Source: Paracoccaceae bacterium
GTDB taxonomy: Bacteria; Pseudomonadota; Alphaproteobacteria; Rhodobacterales; Rhodobacteraceae
Direction: 5' to 3'
Assembly: GCA_018223125.1 (NCBI GenBank)
Contig: JAAEZA010000014.1
Coordinates: 1 to 64,000, forward strand
DNA: 64,000 bases
The first letter of the stretch is position 1, and each line of letters begins with the position of its first letter. Below are positions 39,001-49,439 of this stretch, piece by piece. Below the pieces are notes generated by a model. That model searched no databases, had not been told where the DNA came from, and worked only from the letters and a program-made list of their open reading frames with translations. The position numbers and the translations under genes are program-made.

Positions 39001-40086
39001 GTGCGTATGCGGATAAGTGTTGTGGGGGCGGGTATATGGGGACTGGCCAGCGCCTATGCCTGCACACTTCGGGGCGATGAGGTCACCGTGTTTGAGGCCG
39101 GAACAATCGGCTGCGGTGCCAGCGGCGGTATCGTCGGTGCGCTTGCCCCGCTGGTACCCGACCAGTGGAATCCGAAAAAGCAGTTCCAGTTCGACTCCCT
39201 GCACAGCGCTGCAAATTTCTGGGCAGAGGTGGACAAGACCTCGGGCCAACGCTCCGGTTACGGGCGGATCGGGCGAGTGCAACCCTTGCAACGCGAACGG
39301 GCAAAAGAACTGGCCGTAGCCCGCGCCGAAGAATCCCGCACTCTTTGGCAGGGAAAATACCAATGGACGCTTCAGCCGCGACCCGACCTGATCGCTCCCG
39401 AAACAGCGCCGCTCGGCGTGATACATGACACATTGTCTGCACGGATTTTTCCGGCACAGGCTGCCCGCTCGCTGGCAAAAGCCTGCGTCGCGCGGGGCGT
39501 CAGCATTCTTGAACACCATCCGGTTGAAAGCATCAGTTCCGGCGGGATCAGCGGCGCCTTCGGGCGGGTAAACTCCGACGCTGTCATCCTGTCTGCAGGC
39601 TACGAAGGGTTCCGCATGATGGCCCCCTACGTGCCGCTGCACGAGAATACCGGCGTCAAGGGACAGGCCGCCCTGCTGGACGCAGATCTGGCGGGCCAGC
39701 CGCAGGTTTATGCCGGAGGGGTCTATGTGATCCCCCATGCCAACGGCACTGTTGCAATCGGCTCCACATCGGAGACAAGCTGGGACTATCCCGAACCCGA
39801 TGAAAAACTGGACGCCGTAATCGCACAGGCCCGCGCGATTGTACCTGCGCTGGCCGGTGCTCCGGTCCTGCAACGCTGGGCCGGAATCCGCCCCAAGGCG
39901 CGGCGGCGTGATCCGATGGTGGGGAAACTGCCGGAACTGGATCACGTCTTTACGGTATCAGGGGCCTTCAAAATCGGCTTTGGCCTTGCCCACAGCCTCG
40001 GAGAGGTCATGGCGCGGATGATCCGCGACGAACCCTACTCAATCCCCGAAAGTTTCACTGTAGAGTGGCATATGGCAGGCGGGTAA
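39001..40086 (+). CDS. FAD-dependent oxidoreductase (MnmC2/DAO-like)
   Basis: ISVVGAGIWGLASAYACTLRGDEVTVFEAG; ...LQRWAGIRPKARRRDPMVGKL; GTG 39001 or ATG 39007 start. Confidence 0.88.
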   Translation: MRMRISVVGAGIWGLASAYACTLRGDEVTVFEAGTIGCGASGGIVGALAPLVPDQWNPKKQFQFDSLHSAANFWAEVDKTSGQRSGYGRIGRVQPLQRERAKELAVARAEESRTLWQGKYQWTLQPRPDLIAPETAPLGVIHDTLSARIFPAQAARSLAKACVARGVSILEHHPVESISSGGISGAFGRVNSDAVILSAGYEGFRMMAPYVPLHENTGVKGQAALLDADLAGQPQVYAGGVYVIPHANGTVAIGSTSETSWDYPEPDEKLDAVIAQARAIVPALAGAPVLQRWAGIRPKARRRDPMVGKLPELDHVFTVSGAFKIGFGLAHSLGEVMARMIRDEPYSIPESFTVEWHMAGG

Positions 40087-40089
40087 ACC

Positions 40090-40905
40090 CTAGCCCGCTT
40101 TCGCGCTCATACACATACGGCCGTCCGGTCCGCGCACCCAAAGCGCAAGCCCTTTGTCGCCTTCCGGGCGGGCGCAAAAAGTGGCTTCCTCAAAGTCGAA
40201 CAGCGGTGCTGTCGCACGGAAGGAAAAGCGGGACAGTTCCCCCAACATCCCCTGCGCGACGTTCACCAGCATCTGGGCAAGAATCGGTCCATGCACCACC
40301 AAGCCAGCATAGCCTTCGACCTGCATTGCATACTCGCGGTCGTAATGGATACGGTGGCCGTTAAACGTCAGCGCGGAATAGCGGAACAGATCAGTGGGCG
40401 AGAATTTGCGGCTTTGGCTCACGGTTTCGTCCGTAGGCGCAACCGGCGGTACGGGTTTGGGCGCATCCGCTGCCGCTTCCTCCCGATACAGCAGGGACTG
40501 GGTCTCTGACAGGCACAGCTCTCCGCGCTGGGTGATCTTGTGATCCAGCGTCACAACCGCCAGTTTGCCGCTGCGGGCGTCTTTTTCCTGAACATCTGTA
40601 ATTGTTGTGCGTTTGACGGCCGTTTCGCCCATCCGGATCGGCGCGTGAAACTCCAACGCGCCTCCAGCCCACATCCGCCGTGGCAGGCCGAGATTGGGAA
40701 TGAAATCCCCCGTGCGGGGATGCCCGTCTCGGCCCAGATCAGCGGGGCGTTGCGGTTCCCAGAAATAGGCGTAATGCCAGAAAGGCGGCAGTGGATCTCG
40801 GGCCTCCGGCACAGGGCCGGCCAGATCCAGCGTGGCCTTCATCGCAGCCGCGCGGGCGGGATCGAGCGTATCGGAGATTTCGACGGTTCTACCAAGTACT
40901 TTCAT
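40090..40905 (-). CDS. FAS1-like/MaoC dehydratase (HTD2-like)
   Basis: FSPTDLFRYSALTFNGHRIHYDREYAMQVEGYAGLVVHGPILAQMLVN hot-dog hydratase motif. Confidence 0.85.
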   Translation of the reverse strand: MKVLGRTVEISDTLDPARAAAMKATLDLAGPVPEARDPLPPFWHYAYFWEPQRPADLGRDGHPRTGDFIPNLGLPRRMWAGGALEFHAPIRMGETAVKRTTITDVQEKDARSGKLAVVTLDHKITQRGELCLSETQSLLYREEAAADAPKPVPPVAPTDETVSQSRKFSPTDLFRYSALTFNGHRIHYDREYAMQVEGYAGLVVHGPILAQMLVNVAQGMLGELSRFSFRATAPLFDFEEATFCARPEGDKGLALWVRGPDGRMCMSAKAG

Positions 40906-40972
40906 AACCTGTTCATCGCCCGATTGAGCGGGTATAGGCAAGGGGTGAATTTATTAAGTCGGCGGATATTTC

Positions 40973-41374
40973 ATGACGAAACCGGAACTTACAGGCTTGG
41001 ACCATCTGGTCCTTACGGTCGGGGATATGGACGAAACCGTTGCCTTTTATACGCATGTGCTGGGTATGACCGAGACGCGATTTACCGTGGCAGACGGAAC
41101 CGTCCGCAGTGCATTGGCCTTTGGCAGCATCAAGATCAACCTGCATCCGGCCGATGCGCCCTTTGCCCCCCACGCCCGCACACCGGCGCGCGGCTCTGCC
41201 GACCTATGTTTGCTTACCAACGCACCGCTGGTCGACTGGATTGCGCATTTGCAACACTGCGAGGTAGAGCTTCTGGACGGGCCTGTCCCCCGTACCGGAG
41301 CACAAGGCCCGATGACCTCTATTTACTTGCGGGACCCTGACGGCAACCTGATCGAGATCGCTTGCTATGACTGA
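40973..41374 (+). CDS. VOC-family (glyoxalase-like) protein
   Basis: LDHLVLTVGDMDETVAFYTHVLGM...TSIYLRDPDGNLIEIACY. Confidence 0.92.
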   Translation: MTKPELTGLDHLVLTVGDMDETVAFYTHVLGMTETRFTVADGTVRSALAFGSIKINLHPADAPFAPHARTPARGSADLCLLTNAPLVDWIAHLQHCEVELLDGPVPRTGAQGPMTSIYLRDPDGNLIEIACYD

Positions 41375-42116
41375 ATTTTTTGCAATGCTCGACATCAGCT
41401 TTGGCACCTGGATGACCTGTTTTTGTGCGGTCACCCTGTCATCGGGTATCCAGCGCCTGTCCGGTCAGGCCTTTGGCATTGTTGCTGCGCCCCTGATTGC
41501 GCTGGTGGCTCCGCAGTTCTTGCCTGCAGGCTTGCTGTTGTTGGGAATTTCGGTCGGTCTGACCTCTACCGCGGTGGACATTTCCGCGATCAACAAGGCC
41601 GAAATCATCCCCGGTTTCTTTGGCCGTGCGCTTGGCGCGGTGTTGGCCGCCATGGTGGCGGCGCAGATCACGGATGTGGACATGATTGCAGGGCTGACAG
41701 GACTGGTGGTTCTTGCCGGTATCGCGCTCAGCCTGTCGGGTCTCCGCGTGCGGATTGCGCCCCTGTCGCTGACGCTGGCAGGCATTGCGGCGGGGCTGAT
41801 GGGCACGATCACGGCTGTCGGCGCGCCGCCGATGGCACTGCTGTACCAGCACGAGCCTGCCAAACGCTCCCGCGCGATGCAGAATGCGTTCTTCTTCTGG
41901 GGGATGTGCGTATCCGTGCTTGCACTGGCGTGGCAGGGACTGGTGACAGGACGGCATCTGGTGTTCGCCCTGTCGTTGATCCCCGCTATCGTGCTGGGGC
42001 TGTCCGTGTCCATGCCACTGGCTCAAAGGATGGAACGCAAGACGCTGCGGCCCTATGCGCTCGGTCTGTCGGCCTTTGCGGCTACAACCCTGATCCTGCG
42101 GCTGCTTCTGGCCTAA
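41367..42116 (+). CDS. TauE/SafE-family transporter
   Basis: Multi-TM ORF; SGLRVRIAPLSLTLAGIAAGLMGTITAVGAPPMALLYQ; overlaps the VOC stop. Confidence 0.85.
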   Translation: MTEFFAMLDISFGTWMTCFCAVTLSSGIQRLSGQAFGIVAAPLIALVAPQFLPAGLLLLGISVGLTSTAVDISAINKAEIIPGFFGRALGAVLAAMVAAQITDVDMIAGLTGLVVLAGIALSLSGLRVRIAPLSLTLAGIAAGLMGTITAVGAPPMALLYQHEPAKRSRAMQNAFFFWGMCVSVLALAWQGLVTGRHLVFALSLIPAIVLGLSVSMPLAQRMERKTLRPYALGLSAFAATTLILRLLLA

Positions 42117-42128
42117 CCGCCCCGTCTG

Positions 42129-44351
42129 TTACCGTTTTTTCTTCCTGCGCCCTTTGACCAGCTTGCGTTTCCGGCTCGGAGCACGGCGGCCGCTTTCGCC
42201 TTTGGGCATCGGCTTGCCGCCCACCTCGATCAGTTCCAGCAACAGACCGCCCGTAACAGGCGCCGCTTCGGCCAGACGCACGGTGGCGGGCATCCCGACA
42301 GAAATCACCCGACCGGAGCGATCCCCTTTAAGGGAATTGTTTTCATGATCGTAAACCCAGTATTCGCGCCCCAGATTGGACAGCGGAATCATCCCGTCCG
42401 CGCCGGTTTCATCCAGCTTCACGAACAAGCCGAACCGCGCGATGCCGGACACCCGGCCTGAAAACTCGTTCCCGACCCGTTCGGACAGGAAGGCCGCAAG
42501 GTAGCGGTCCGTGGTATCCCGTTCCGCCAGCATGGAGCGCCGTTCCGTTTGGGAAATCCAGTCGCCGGTATCTGACAGCCCCTCCGCATCCTCGGGGCGC
42601 AACCCGTCTTCGCCCCAGCCGTGGGCCGAAATCAAGGCGCGGTGCACCAGAAGATCGGCATAGCGCCGGATCGGAGAGGTGAAATGCGCATAGCGTTTCA
42701 GGTTCAGGCCGAAATGGCCGAAATTATCCGTGCCATAGTAAGCCTGTGTCATGGACCGCAACACGGTCAGGTTGATCACTTCGGCATCCTCTGTTCCCGC
42801 CGCCGCATCCAGCAGCTTGTTCAGGCTGGAGGTTTTCAGCACCTGACCTTTGGGCAGGGTCAGCCCGGCGCTTTCAGCGGTTTCGCGCAGGGATTCCAGT
42901 TTCTCGGGCGAAGGTTCTTCGTGCACACGGTACAATAATGGCTGGCGCTTCTGTTCCAGCGTTTCTGCGGCGCAAACATTGGCCATCACCATGAATTCCT
43001 CGACCAGCTTGTGGGCATCGAACCTTTCGCGGAAGGCAACACTTGTGACCACGCCCTCATCCGACAGAACGATCTGGCGTTCCGGCAGGTCAAGGTTCAG
43101 CGGCTGGCGTTCATTGCGGGCCTTTGTAGCACTCGCATAAGCGGCAAACAGGTCGTTGATCGGCCCGGCCAAAGGCTCTGTCGCACTGTCATAGGTGCCT
43201 TTTGAAGCGGCCTGTGCCTGCTCATAAGATAGCGACGCGGGGGAGCGCATCAGCCCGCGATGGAATTCGTGGTGCAACCGGCGGCCCTTGGCGTTCAGCA
43301 CAATCCGCACGGCAATACAGGCACGGTCCACACCTTCATGCAGCGAACACAGATCCCCCGAAAGCGCATCGGGCAGCATCGGCACAACACGGTCGGGGAA
43401 ATAGCTGGAGTTGCCCCGCTTGCGGGCCTCCTTGTCCAGTTGCGAACCGGGGCGCACGTAATGGGCCACATCGGCAATTGCCACCCAGACCACATGGCCG
43501 CCTTCATTCTTCGGATCGTCATCAGGGATAGCGCAGATCGCATCGTCGTGGTCCCGCGCATCGGACGGGTCGATGGTAAACAGCGGCAGATGACGCAGAT
43601 CCGTGCGATTGCCCAGCGCCACCGGCTTTGCGGCCTCCGCTTCGGCAATCACGTCATCGGGAAAGTGATCGGGTATACCGTGCTGGTGAATGGCTATCAG
43701 CGAAATGGATTTGGGCGCCATCGGATCGCCGAGACGTTCGACAATCCGCGCCTTGCCAAGCCCTGCGTGGCGCTGCTTGCCAATCTGCTCGGCCTCGACC
43801 AGTTCGCCGTCCTTCGCGCCGCCAGCCTCTGCCCCGGGCACGATGAACTCGCGGTCAGCCTTTTTGTCCACCGGCACCAGCCGCCCGCCTTCAGAGCCGA
43901 CACGGTAAATCCCGAGGATGCGCTGCGGGCCAGACCCGATACGCCGGATCAAACGACCCTCGTATTTCACATCGGGATCGTTTGACGGAGACAGGCGCAA
44001 CAGCACCTGATCGTTGGCACCAAGGGCCGGATCACCCTTCTTGGCCATAATTAACGCGCGGGGGCCATCGCCTTCGCCGTCCCATTCCAGCGGTCTGGCG
44101 AACAGATCGCCGTTTTCATCCGGTGGCAGCACCATCATGACGGAGACGGGGGGCAATTCGCCCGCGCCTGTGTAATTGCGTTTCTTCTTTTCGATATGAC
44201 CTTCTTCGGTCAGGTCCTTAAGAATCCGCTTAAGTTCTATCCGGTCGCTGCCTTTGATGCCAAAGGCCCGCGCCACGTCCCGTTTGCTCGATTTGCCGGG
44301 GTTGTCCTTGATCCATTCAAGGACTTGTTCTTTTGTAGGTAGTTGTTTCAT
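42129..44351 (-). CDS. rnr: Ribonuclease R
   Basis: FTIDPSDARDHDDAICA; YAHFTSPIRRYADLLVHRALI; S1 domain; C-terminal basic tail; start at MKQLPTKEQVLEW. Confidence 0.96.
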   Translation of the reverse strand: MKQLPTKEQVLEWIKDNPGKSSKRDVARAFGIKGSDRIELKRILKDLTEEGHIEKKKRNYTGAGELPPVSVMMVLPPDENGDLFARPLEWDGEGDGPRALIMAKKGDPALGANDQVLLRLSPSNDPDVKYEGRLIRRIGSGPQRILGIYRVGSEGGRLVPVDKKADREFIVPGAEAGGAKDGELVEAEQIGKQRHAGLGKARIVERLGDPMAPKSISLIAIHQHGIPDHFPDDVIAEAEAAKPVALGNRTDLRHLPLFTIDPSDARDHDDAICAIPDDDPKNEGGHVVWVAIADVAHYVRPGSQLDKEARKRGNSSYFPDRVVPMLPDALSGDLCSLHEGVDRACIAVRIVLNAKGRRLHHEFHRGLMRSPASLSYEQAQAASKGTYDSATEPLAGPINDLFAAYASATKARNERQPLNLDLPERQIVLSDEGVVTSVAFRERFDAHKLVEEFMVMANVCAAETLEQKRQPLLYRVHEEPSPEKLESLRETAESAGLTLPKGQVLKTSSLNKLLDAAAGTEDAEVINLTVLRSMTQAYYGTDNFGHFGLNLKRYAHFTSPIRRYADLLVHRALISAHGWGEDGLRPEDAEGLSDTGDWISQTERRSMLAERDTTDRYLAAFLSERVGNEFSGRVSGIARFGLFVKLDETGADGMIPLSNLGREYWVYDHENNSLKGDRSGRVISVGMPATVRLAEAAPVTGGLLLELIEVGGKPMPKGESGRRAPSRKRKLVKGRRKKKR

Positions 44352-44407
44352 ACCCTGCGATACCACGGCGCAGGGGAAAGGTCATTGGCAAAACGCTGCC
44401 CGGCGGT

Positions 44408-44998
44408 CTATGGCGCAGTGACTGTGGCAAGGTCCGAGGCACGGTCCACATCCCGCAACTCCGCCACCATCGCACAGGACAACCCGCCAAGGGTCTCCAG
44501 CGTATCGGCGCGGGCGTGTTCGCTGCTCCAGCGCACGCCTTTGAACAGATCGCGCGGCGCAGGGCGGGCGTTCTTCAACCCCACCAGCCAGTAACCGCCA
44601 TCCGGCGCCGGACCAAGTACGGCATCATGATCGCCCAGCGCCTTGAACGCATCGGCAATATGGCGCGGTGTGATGCCCGGAATATCCGCCCCGACCACCA
44701 GAACCGGCCCCGGAACAGGGCTGCGCAAGGCACGGCCCATCCTGTCCCCGAGGTTGCCGCCCCCTTGTGCAAAACGGGGCAGATGGGACGGCCAGACGCG
44801 GCTCTGCACCCCTGCATGATCCGGAGACACCGCCAGCACCGTCTGCCAGCGCGGGTCTGCCGAAAGGCGGCGGATCAGGCGGCGGGTCTGATGGCGAAAC
44901 CACCATGTGGCAGGGATCATACCTATATCCCGCCCGAGCCTTGTTTTCACACGCCCCGGACGGGGTTCTTTCACCATGATGTAAAGCTGCGGCGTCAC
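44408..44998 (-). CDS. DUF2064/TIGR04282-type glycosyltransferase-like protein
   Basis: MVKEPRPGRVKTRLGRDIG; VLVVGADIPGITPRHIADAF; DAVLGPAPDGGYWLVGL. Confidence 0.88.
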   Translation of the reverse strand: MTPQLYIMVKEPRPGRVKTRLGRDIGMIPATWWFRHQTRRLIRRLSADPRWQTVLAVSPDHAGVQSRVWPSHLPRFAQGGGNLGDRMGRALRSPVPGPVLVVGADIPGITPRHIADAFKALGDHDAVLGPAPDGGYWLVGLKNARPAPRDLFKGVRWSSEHARADTLETLGGLSCAMVAELRDVDRASDLATVTAP

Positions 44999-45411
44999 AG
45001 CCCCCGCTCCATCATCAGATGGGGAATCCCCGCATCGTCAAACACATCACCGTAACTGGCATAGCCGAGTCTTTCGTAAAACGACAAGGCCCGTGTTTGC
45101 GCCCCGAGGATCACCCGCGTCGCCCCTGTTGCGCGGGCGGCATCGTGGCAGGTTTCGATCAACGCGATCCCGACTGCCTTTCCCCGATACTCCGGCAGCA
45201 CACAAACCCGCCCGATCTTGGCAGTTGTGCCAAAGGGTTCCACCCGAGCACAGCCTACCGGAACACCGTCGAAGTGGGCCAGAACATGGGTCGCGTCACC
45301 GTCCCTGCCATCATATTCGTCCGCCTCGGACACACCTTGTTCGTCCATGAAAACCTTGCGGCGCAGGGCAAAACAACTGTCCAGATCATCGGTCACTTCA
45401 ACACGCAGCAT
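44995..45411 (-). CDS. GNAT-family N-acetyltransferase
   Basis: KIGRVCVLPEYRGKAVGIALIETCHDAARATGATRVILGAQTRALSFYERLGY. Confidence 0.92.
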   Translation of the reverse strand: MLRVEVTDDLDSCFALRRKVFMDEQGVSEADEYDGRDGDATHVLAHFDGVPVGCARVEPFGTTAKIGRVCVLPEYRGKAVGIALIETCHDAARATGATRVILGAQTRALSFYERLGYASYGDVFDDAGIPHLMMERGL

Positions 45412-46562
45412 CAGGCAAAATAATCCGTCAGGATGCGGGTATAGATGGATTTCAACTGTTCGATCTGGGCCACTTCGACATGTTCATCCACTTGATGCAT
45501 GGTTTTACCCACCAGCCCGAATTCAACCACCGGACAATGGCTTTTGACGAAACGCGCGTCCGAGGTGCCACCCGAGGTGGACATCACAGGCTCTACCCCT
45601 GTTTCCGCCTTCACCGACTTGGCAATCAGCGTGGACAACTCCCCCGGAGGGGTAAAGAAACTTTCGCCGGAGACTTTGACCTGCATGTCAAAAGAGATGT
45701 CAAACAGGCTCGCCACCCCGTCCATCTCGCGCTTCAGCCAGTTGGTCAAGGCGGTAGAGGTCCATGTGTCGTTGAACCGGATATTCACCGTGGCGCGGCA
45801 CTGGGCCGGAATAACGTTATTGGCAGGATTGCCGGTGTCAATCGTGGTCACGGCAAGGGTGGTCGGGTCAAAATGCTCTGTTCCCTCATCCAGTGAATGG
45901 GCGGCGAGCGTGGCCATCAGTTGCGCCATGGCAGGCAGCGGGTTTTTCGCGCGGTGCGGATAGGCGGAATGACCCTGCACACCGGTTGCGGTGAAAAACG
46001 CAGTCATCGACCCGCGCCGCCCGATTTTCATCATCTCGCCCATTTCGTTCGGGCAAGTGGGTTCCCCCACGAGGCAATGGTCGATCCGTTCCCCTTGTGC
46101 GTCCATCCAGTCCAAAAGCGCGGTTGTTCCATCCAGCGCATCCCCTTCCTCGTCGCCGGTGATGGCCAGCACGACCGAGCCGTCCGGCGGACTGTTGCGC
46201 ACAAAATCAATCGCAGCTGCGGCAAAGGCGGCGACGCCGGATTTCATATCCGTCGCCCCGCGCCCGTAGAGAATACCGTCCCTTATTTCCGCGCCAAACG
46301 GATCAACCGTCCATGCGTCCACATCGCCCACGGGCACCACATCCGTATGGCCGTTAAACCCGAATGTCCGCCCGTTCGCCCCCTGCCCCCAGCGGGCAAA
46401 CAGGTTGGACACGCCGCCCCGATCCACCCGTGTGCAGGTGAACCCCGCGCCGGACAGCAGCTTGTCCAGCAGCACCAGCGCGCCGCCTTCTTCAGGGGTT
46501 ACGGAAGCGCATTTCACAAGGTCAGCGGTCAGTTTCACGGGATCAATCGGGTCATGGGTCAT
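45411..46562 (-). CDS. dapE: Succinyl-diaminopimelate desuccinylase
   Basis: [53 protein letters not shown]; start at [11 protein letters not shown]. Confidence 0.95.
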   Translation of the reverse strand: MTHDPIDPVKLTADLVKCASVTPEEGGALVLLDKLLSGAGFTCTRVDRGGVSNLFARWGQGANGRTFGFNGHTDVVPVGDVDAWTVDPFGAEIRDGILYGRGATDMKSGVAAFAAAAIDFVRNSPPDGSVVLAITGDEEGDALDGTTALLDWMDAQGERIDHCLVGEPTCPNEMGEMMKIGRRGSMTAFFTATGVQGHSAYPHRAKNPLPAMAQLMATLAAHSLDEGTEHFDPTTLAVTTIDTGNPANNVIPAQCRATVNIRFNDTWTSTALTNWLKREMDGVASLFDISFDMQVKVSGESFFTPPGELSTLIAKSVKAETGVEPVMSTSGGTSDARFVKSHCPVVEFGLVGKTMHQVDEHVEVAQIEQLKSIYTRILTDYFA

Positions 46563-46614
46563 CGGGTCTTCTCCTTTGCGCACAGACCTACCCCCGCCAA
46601 CGCGCAGCATCAAG

Positions 46615-47292
46615 TCAGGGGTTCGTGAATTCGCGGGCAAAGGTGCAAGGGGCCGTCGCGGTATAAGCCGCCCCGCTGCCGGGCAAGTCACAGGTCAGTT
46701 GAGCGGCGTGAAGATGCAGGCGCGGGCTGCTTTGTGCCAGATCGGGCGCCGCATAAAACCTGTCCCCCACAATCGCATGCCCCATATGGGCCATGTGCAG
46801 GCGCAACTGGTGGCTGCGCCCTGTGAGGGGCGTCAACTCTACCAGCGTTGTGTGCGCCAGACGCCGCAACACCCGCCAGTCCGTGCGCGAAGGCTTCCCT
46901 GCCGGATCAATCTTTTGCAGCGGCCGGTTCGGCCAGTCCGCCATCAAAGGCGCCTCGACCGTGCCACTGTCCCCCTCCGGATGGCCCGCAATTTCGGCCA
47001 GATAGGTTTTTCTGACACTGCGGATTTCAAACTGACGGTTCAACGCCCGCTGTGCCGCCGCTGTCCGCGCAAACACCATCACGCCAGAGGTGTCCATATC
47101 CAGCCGGTGCACCAGCCGCACTTCGGGATCATCAGAGAGCAACCGGTTCAGCAGGCTGTCCTTATGCTCCGGCAATCGTCCGGGTACAGACAACAGGCCC
47201 GCAGGTTTGTCCACAAACAACAGGTCATCGTCGCGGTAGAGCACCTTTACAGGGTCGGTGGGCGGAAAATAGAGGAACGGCGGTTTCATCAC
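46615..47292 (-). CDS. RluA-family pseudouridine synthase
   Basis: [68 protein letters not shown]. Confidence 0.94.
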   Translation of the reverse strand: MMKPPFLYFPPTDPVKVLYRDDDLLFVDKPAGLLSVPGRLPEHKDSLLNRLLSDDPEVRLVHRLDMDTSGVMVFARTAAAQRALNRQFEIRSVRKTYLAEIAGHPEGDSGTVEAPLMADWPNRPLQKIDPAGKPSRTDWRVLRRLAHTTLVELTPLTGRSHQLRLHMAHMGHAIVGDRFYAAPDLAQSSPRLHLHAAQLTCDLPGSGAAYTATAPCTFAREFTNP

Positions 47293-47394
47293 TCCGCCAT
47301 ATACGCAACGCCGCCAAAGGTGAAGTTGCGCAAGGTCAGCCTTGCCCGAATTAACACAGCCCCCCTAAGCTGCCCGCAACAGAGGAGGACCCCC

Positions 47395-47805
47395 ATGCAC
47401 CCGACAATCGAGAAGTTCAAGGAAATCGCCAGCAAGGGCGATGAGGCCGGAATGCTGACCATACTGGCCGATCAGGTGGAATTCCGCCCGCCCACCTATT
47501 TCGCCACATGGACCGGCAAGGAACCGGTCGCGGCGGTGCTTGGCCATGTGGGGCAGGTGTTTGAGGATTTCAGATACCGCCGCGTGATGGGGGACGGCAA
47601 GGACTGGGCGCTGGAGTTCCAGTGCAAGGTCGGGGATCTGGACGCGGTGGGTGTGGATCTGCTGACGCTGGATGACGACGGCAAGATCATCAACTTCGAG
47701 GTGGTCATGCGCCCCTATAAATCCATCGGCGCGCTGAAAGAAGCGATGATGCAAAAGGTTCAGACGGACGCCCGCTTTCTGGAATTCCGCAAGGCCCTAA
47801 GCTGA
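47395..47805 (+). CDS. NTF2-like/SnoaL-type protein
   Basis: PTIEKFKEIASKGDEAGMLTILADQVEFRPPTYFATWTGKEPVAAVLGHV. Confidence 0.82.
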   Translation: MHPTIEKFKEIASKGDEAGMLTILADQVEFRPPTYFATWTGKEPVAAVLGHVGQVFEDFRYRRVMGDGKDWALEFQCKVGDLDAVGVDLLTLDDDGKIINFEVVMRPYKSIGALKEAMMQKVQTDARFLEFRKALS

Positions 47806-47910
47806 TTTCCGCCAGCCCGCCCCGTGGCGGGTGACTCAGGCAACAGGTTGGCCTTATAACTCGGAAGAAGCGGTGCCTGTTGTGTACCGTCTTTTTTCAA
47901 GGATACAGGT

Positions 47911-49392
47911 ATGACGATGGAGATTTCAGACGAAGTTCTTGCCCTTCTTGGCACCGATATAGACCGGCGCTGGAACATCGAGGCCCCCTTGGGCACGCCC
48001 GTAGTTGTGACCTACAGCTTTCCCGACAAGCAGAACGCCTATGACACGGGCGAACGCCCCGGTTTCGCCGGTTTTACGGAAAGCCACATCGCACATATCG
48101 AACAGGCGCTGACCACATGGGGCGATGCCTCGGGAATTGATTTCGTGCGCGTGCCGGAAAAGATCGGCGGCGACATCCAGATGGCGATGTTTGACATGAC
48201 AGGGCATCTGAATTCTGTCGGCAATCAGGTGTCCGGCTGGGGCTATTATCCGCAATACAAATATTCCGAATTTGTTGATGGGGAATGGTTGCTGGAAAAT
48301 ACCCACAGCAACATCGGCGGCGATATCTTCATGAATGCCAATTACTATCAGGCGGACGCCAGCACGATGGCTCCGGGCATTCGCGGCTATTCCATAATGA
48401 TCCATGAGATCGGCCACGCCATCGGGCTGAAACACCCGTTTGAGGGCGAACCGGTGATCGATGATGCCTATGACAGCGGGTTCTACACCGTTATGTCCTA
48501 TGACCGCTCCCGCTCCACCACGTCACTCGGCATTTTTGACGTTGAAGCCACGCAGCTTGTCTATGGCACGGCTGATTTGCAGGCCCGATGGGTCGGCAAA
48601 TACAAAGCAGTAGAACAATCCGGAACCAGCAGTGGCGAGTGGCTGTTGGGGCGCGATATCAACGACATCGTAATCGCAAAAGGCGGGGATGATGTGATCC
48701 GGACCAAGGAAGGCAACGACCGCATCTATGACGGTTTTGGCAATGACACTGTAGAGGCAGGAGCCGGAAAGGACATCGTCTTTGCAGGCGCAGGAAAAGA
48801 CAGTTTTGACGGCGGTGACGGATTTGACACCCTGTCCTTTGAAACCGCCCGCGGCGTGATTGTGAACCTGACAACAGGGGCTACAGGGCGCGGTGCGAAG
48901 GGCGACAGCATCACCGGTTTCGAAAAGCTGGAAGGCTCTGCCAAGGGCAAGGACAAACTGACCGGCACGGACGGGAAAAACACCCTGAAAGGCAATGGCG
49001 GCAACGATAAACTGTTCGGGCTTGGCGGACGCGACAGGCTGGACGGCGGCAATGGTGCAGACCGCCTGTTTGGCGGCGATGGTCACGACAAGCTGTTTGG
49101 CGGGGCGGGTCAGGACCGGCTGTCAGGGGACGGCGGCAAGGACAAGCTGCAAGGCGGCAGCGGCGCGGATGTTTTCATCTTTGCGCCGGGTTTTGGCAAG
49201 GATGTCGTTCTGGATTTCGAGGATGACAAGGACAGTATCAACCTGTCCGGCTTCGGTTTCGGATCGGTTGAAGACGCTTTGGCCCGCGCCAGCCAGCAGG
49301 GCGATGACGTGGTGATGAAATTCCCCGCCCGCACCGTGCTGACGGTGAAAGACACCACTCTGGATGCACTGGCGGATGACCTGATCGTCTGA
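47911..49392 (+). CDS. Serralysin-like M10 metalloprotease with RTX calcium-binding repeats
   Basis: HEIGHAIGLKHPF zinc motif, Met-turn TVMSYDRS, repeated GGxGxDxL motifs. Confidence 0.94.
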   Translation: MTMEISDEVLALLGTDIDRRWNIEAPLGTPVVVTYSFPDKQNAYDTGERPGFAGFTESHIAHIEQALTTWGDASGIDFVRVPEKIGGDIQMAMFDMTGHLNSVGNQVSGWGYYPQYKYSEFVDGEWLLENTHSNIGGDIFMNANYYQADASTMAPGIRGYSIMIHEIGHAIGLKHPFEGEPVIDDAYDSGFYTVMSYDRSRSTTSLGIFDVEATQLVYGTADLQARWVGKYKAVEQSGTSSGEWLLGRDINDIVIAKGGDDVIRTKEGNDRIYDGFGNDTVEAGAGKDIVFAGAGKDSFDGGDGFDTLSFETARGVIVNLTTGATGRGAKGDSITGFEKLEGSAKGKDKLTGTDGKNTLKGNGGNDKLFGLGGRDRLDGGNGADRLFGGDGHDKLFGGAGQDRLSGDGGKDKLQGGSGADVFIFAPGFGKDVVLDFEDDKDSINLSGFGFGSVEDALARASQQGDDVVMKFPARTVLTVKDTTLDALADDLIV

Positions 49393-49439
49393 GGCTATGT
49401 GTCAGGCACCCCGACAACGGGATGCCTGATGTGATAAGG

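Noticed and set aside
38950-39945. Long N-terminal extension of the mnmD ORF
   Set aside because: Extension runs antisense through the FAD oxidoreductase; true start is the ATG at 38949 (MSDQNEYAELDW).
48661-49180. Repetitive DNA in the RTX gene as a possible CRISPR or satellite array
   Set aside because: Periodicity is explained by GGxGxDxL codon repeats.
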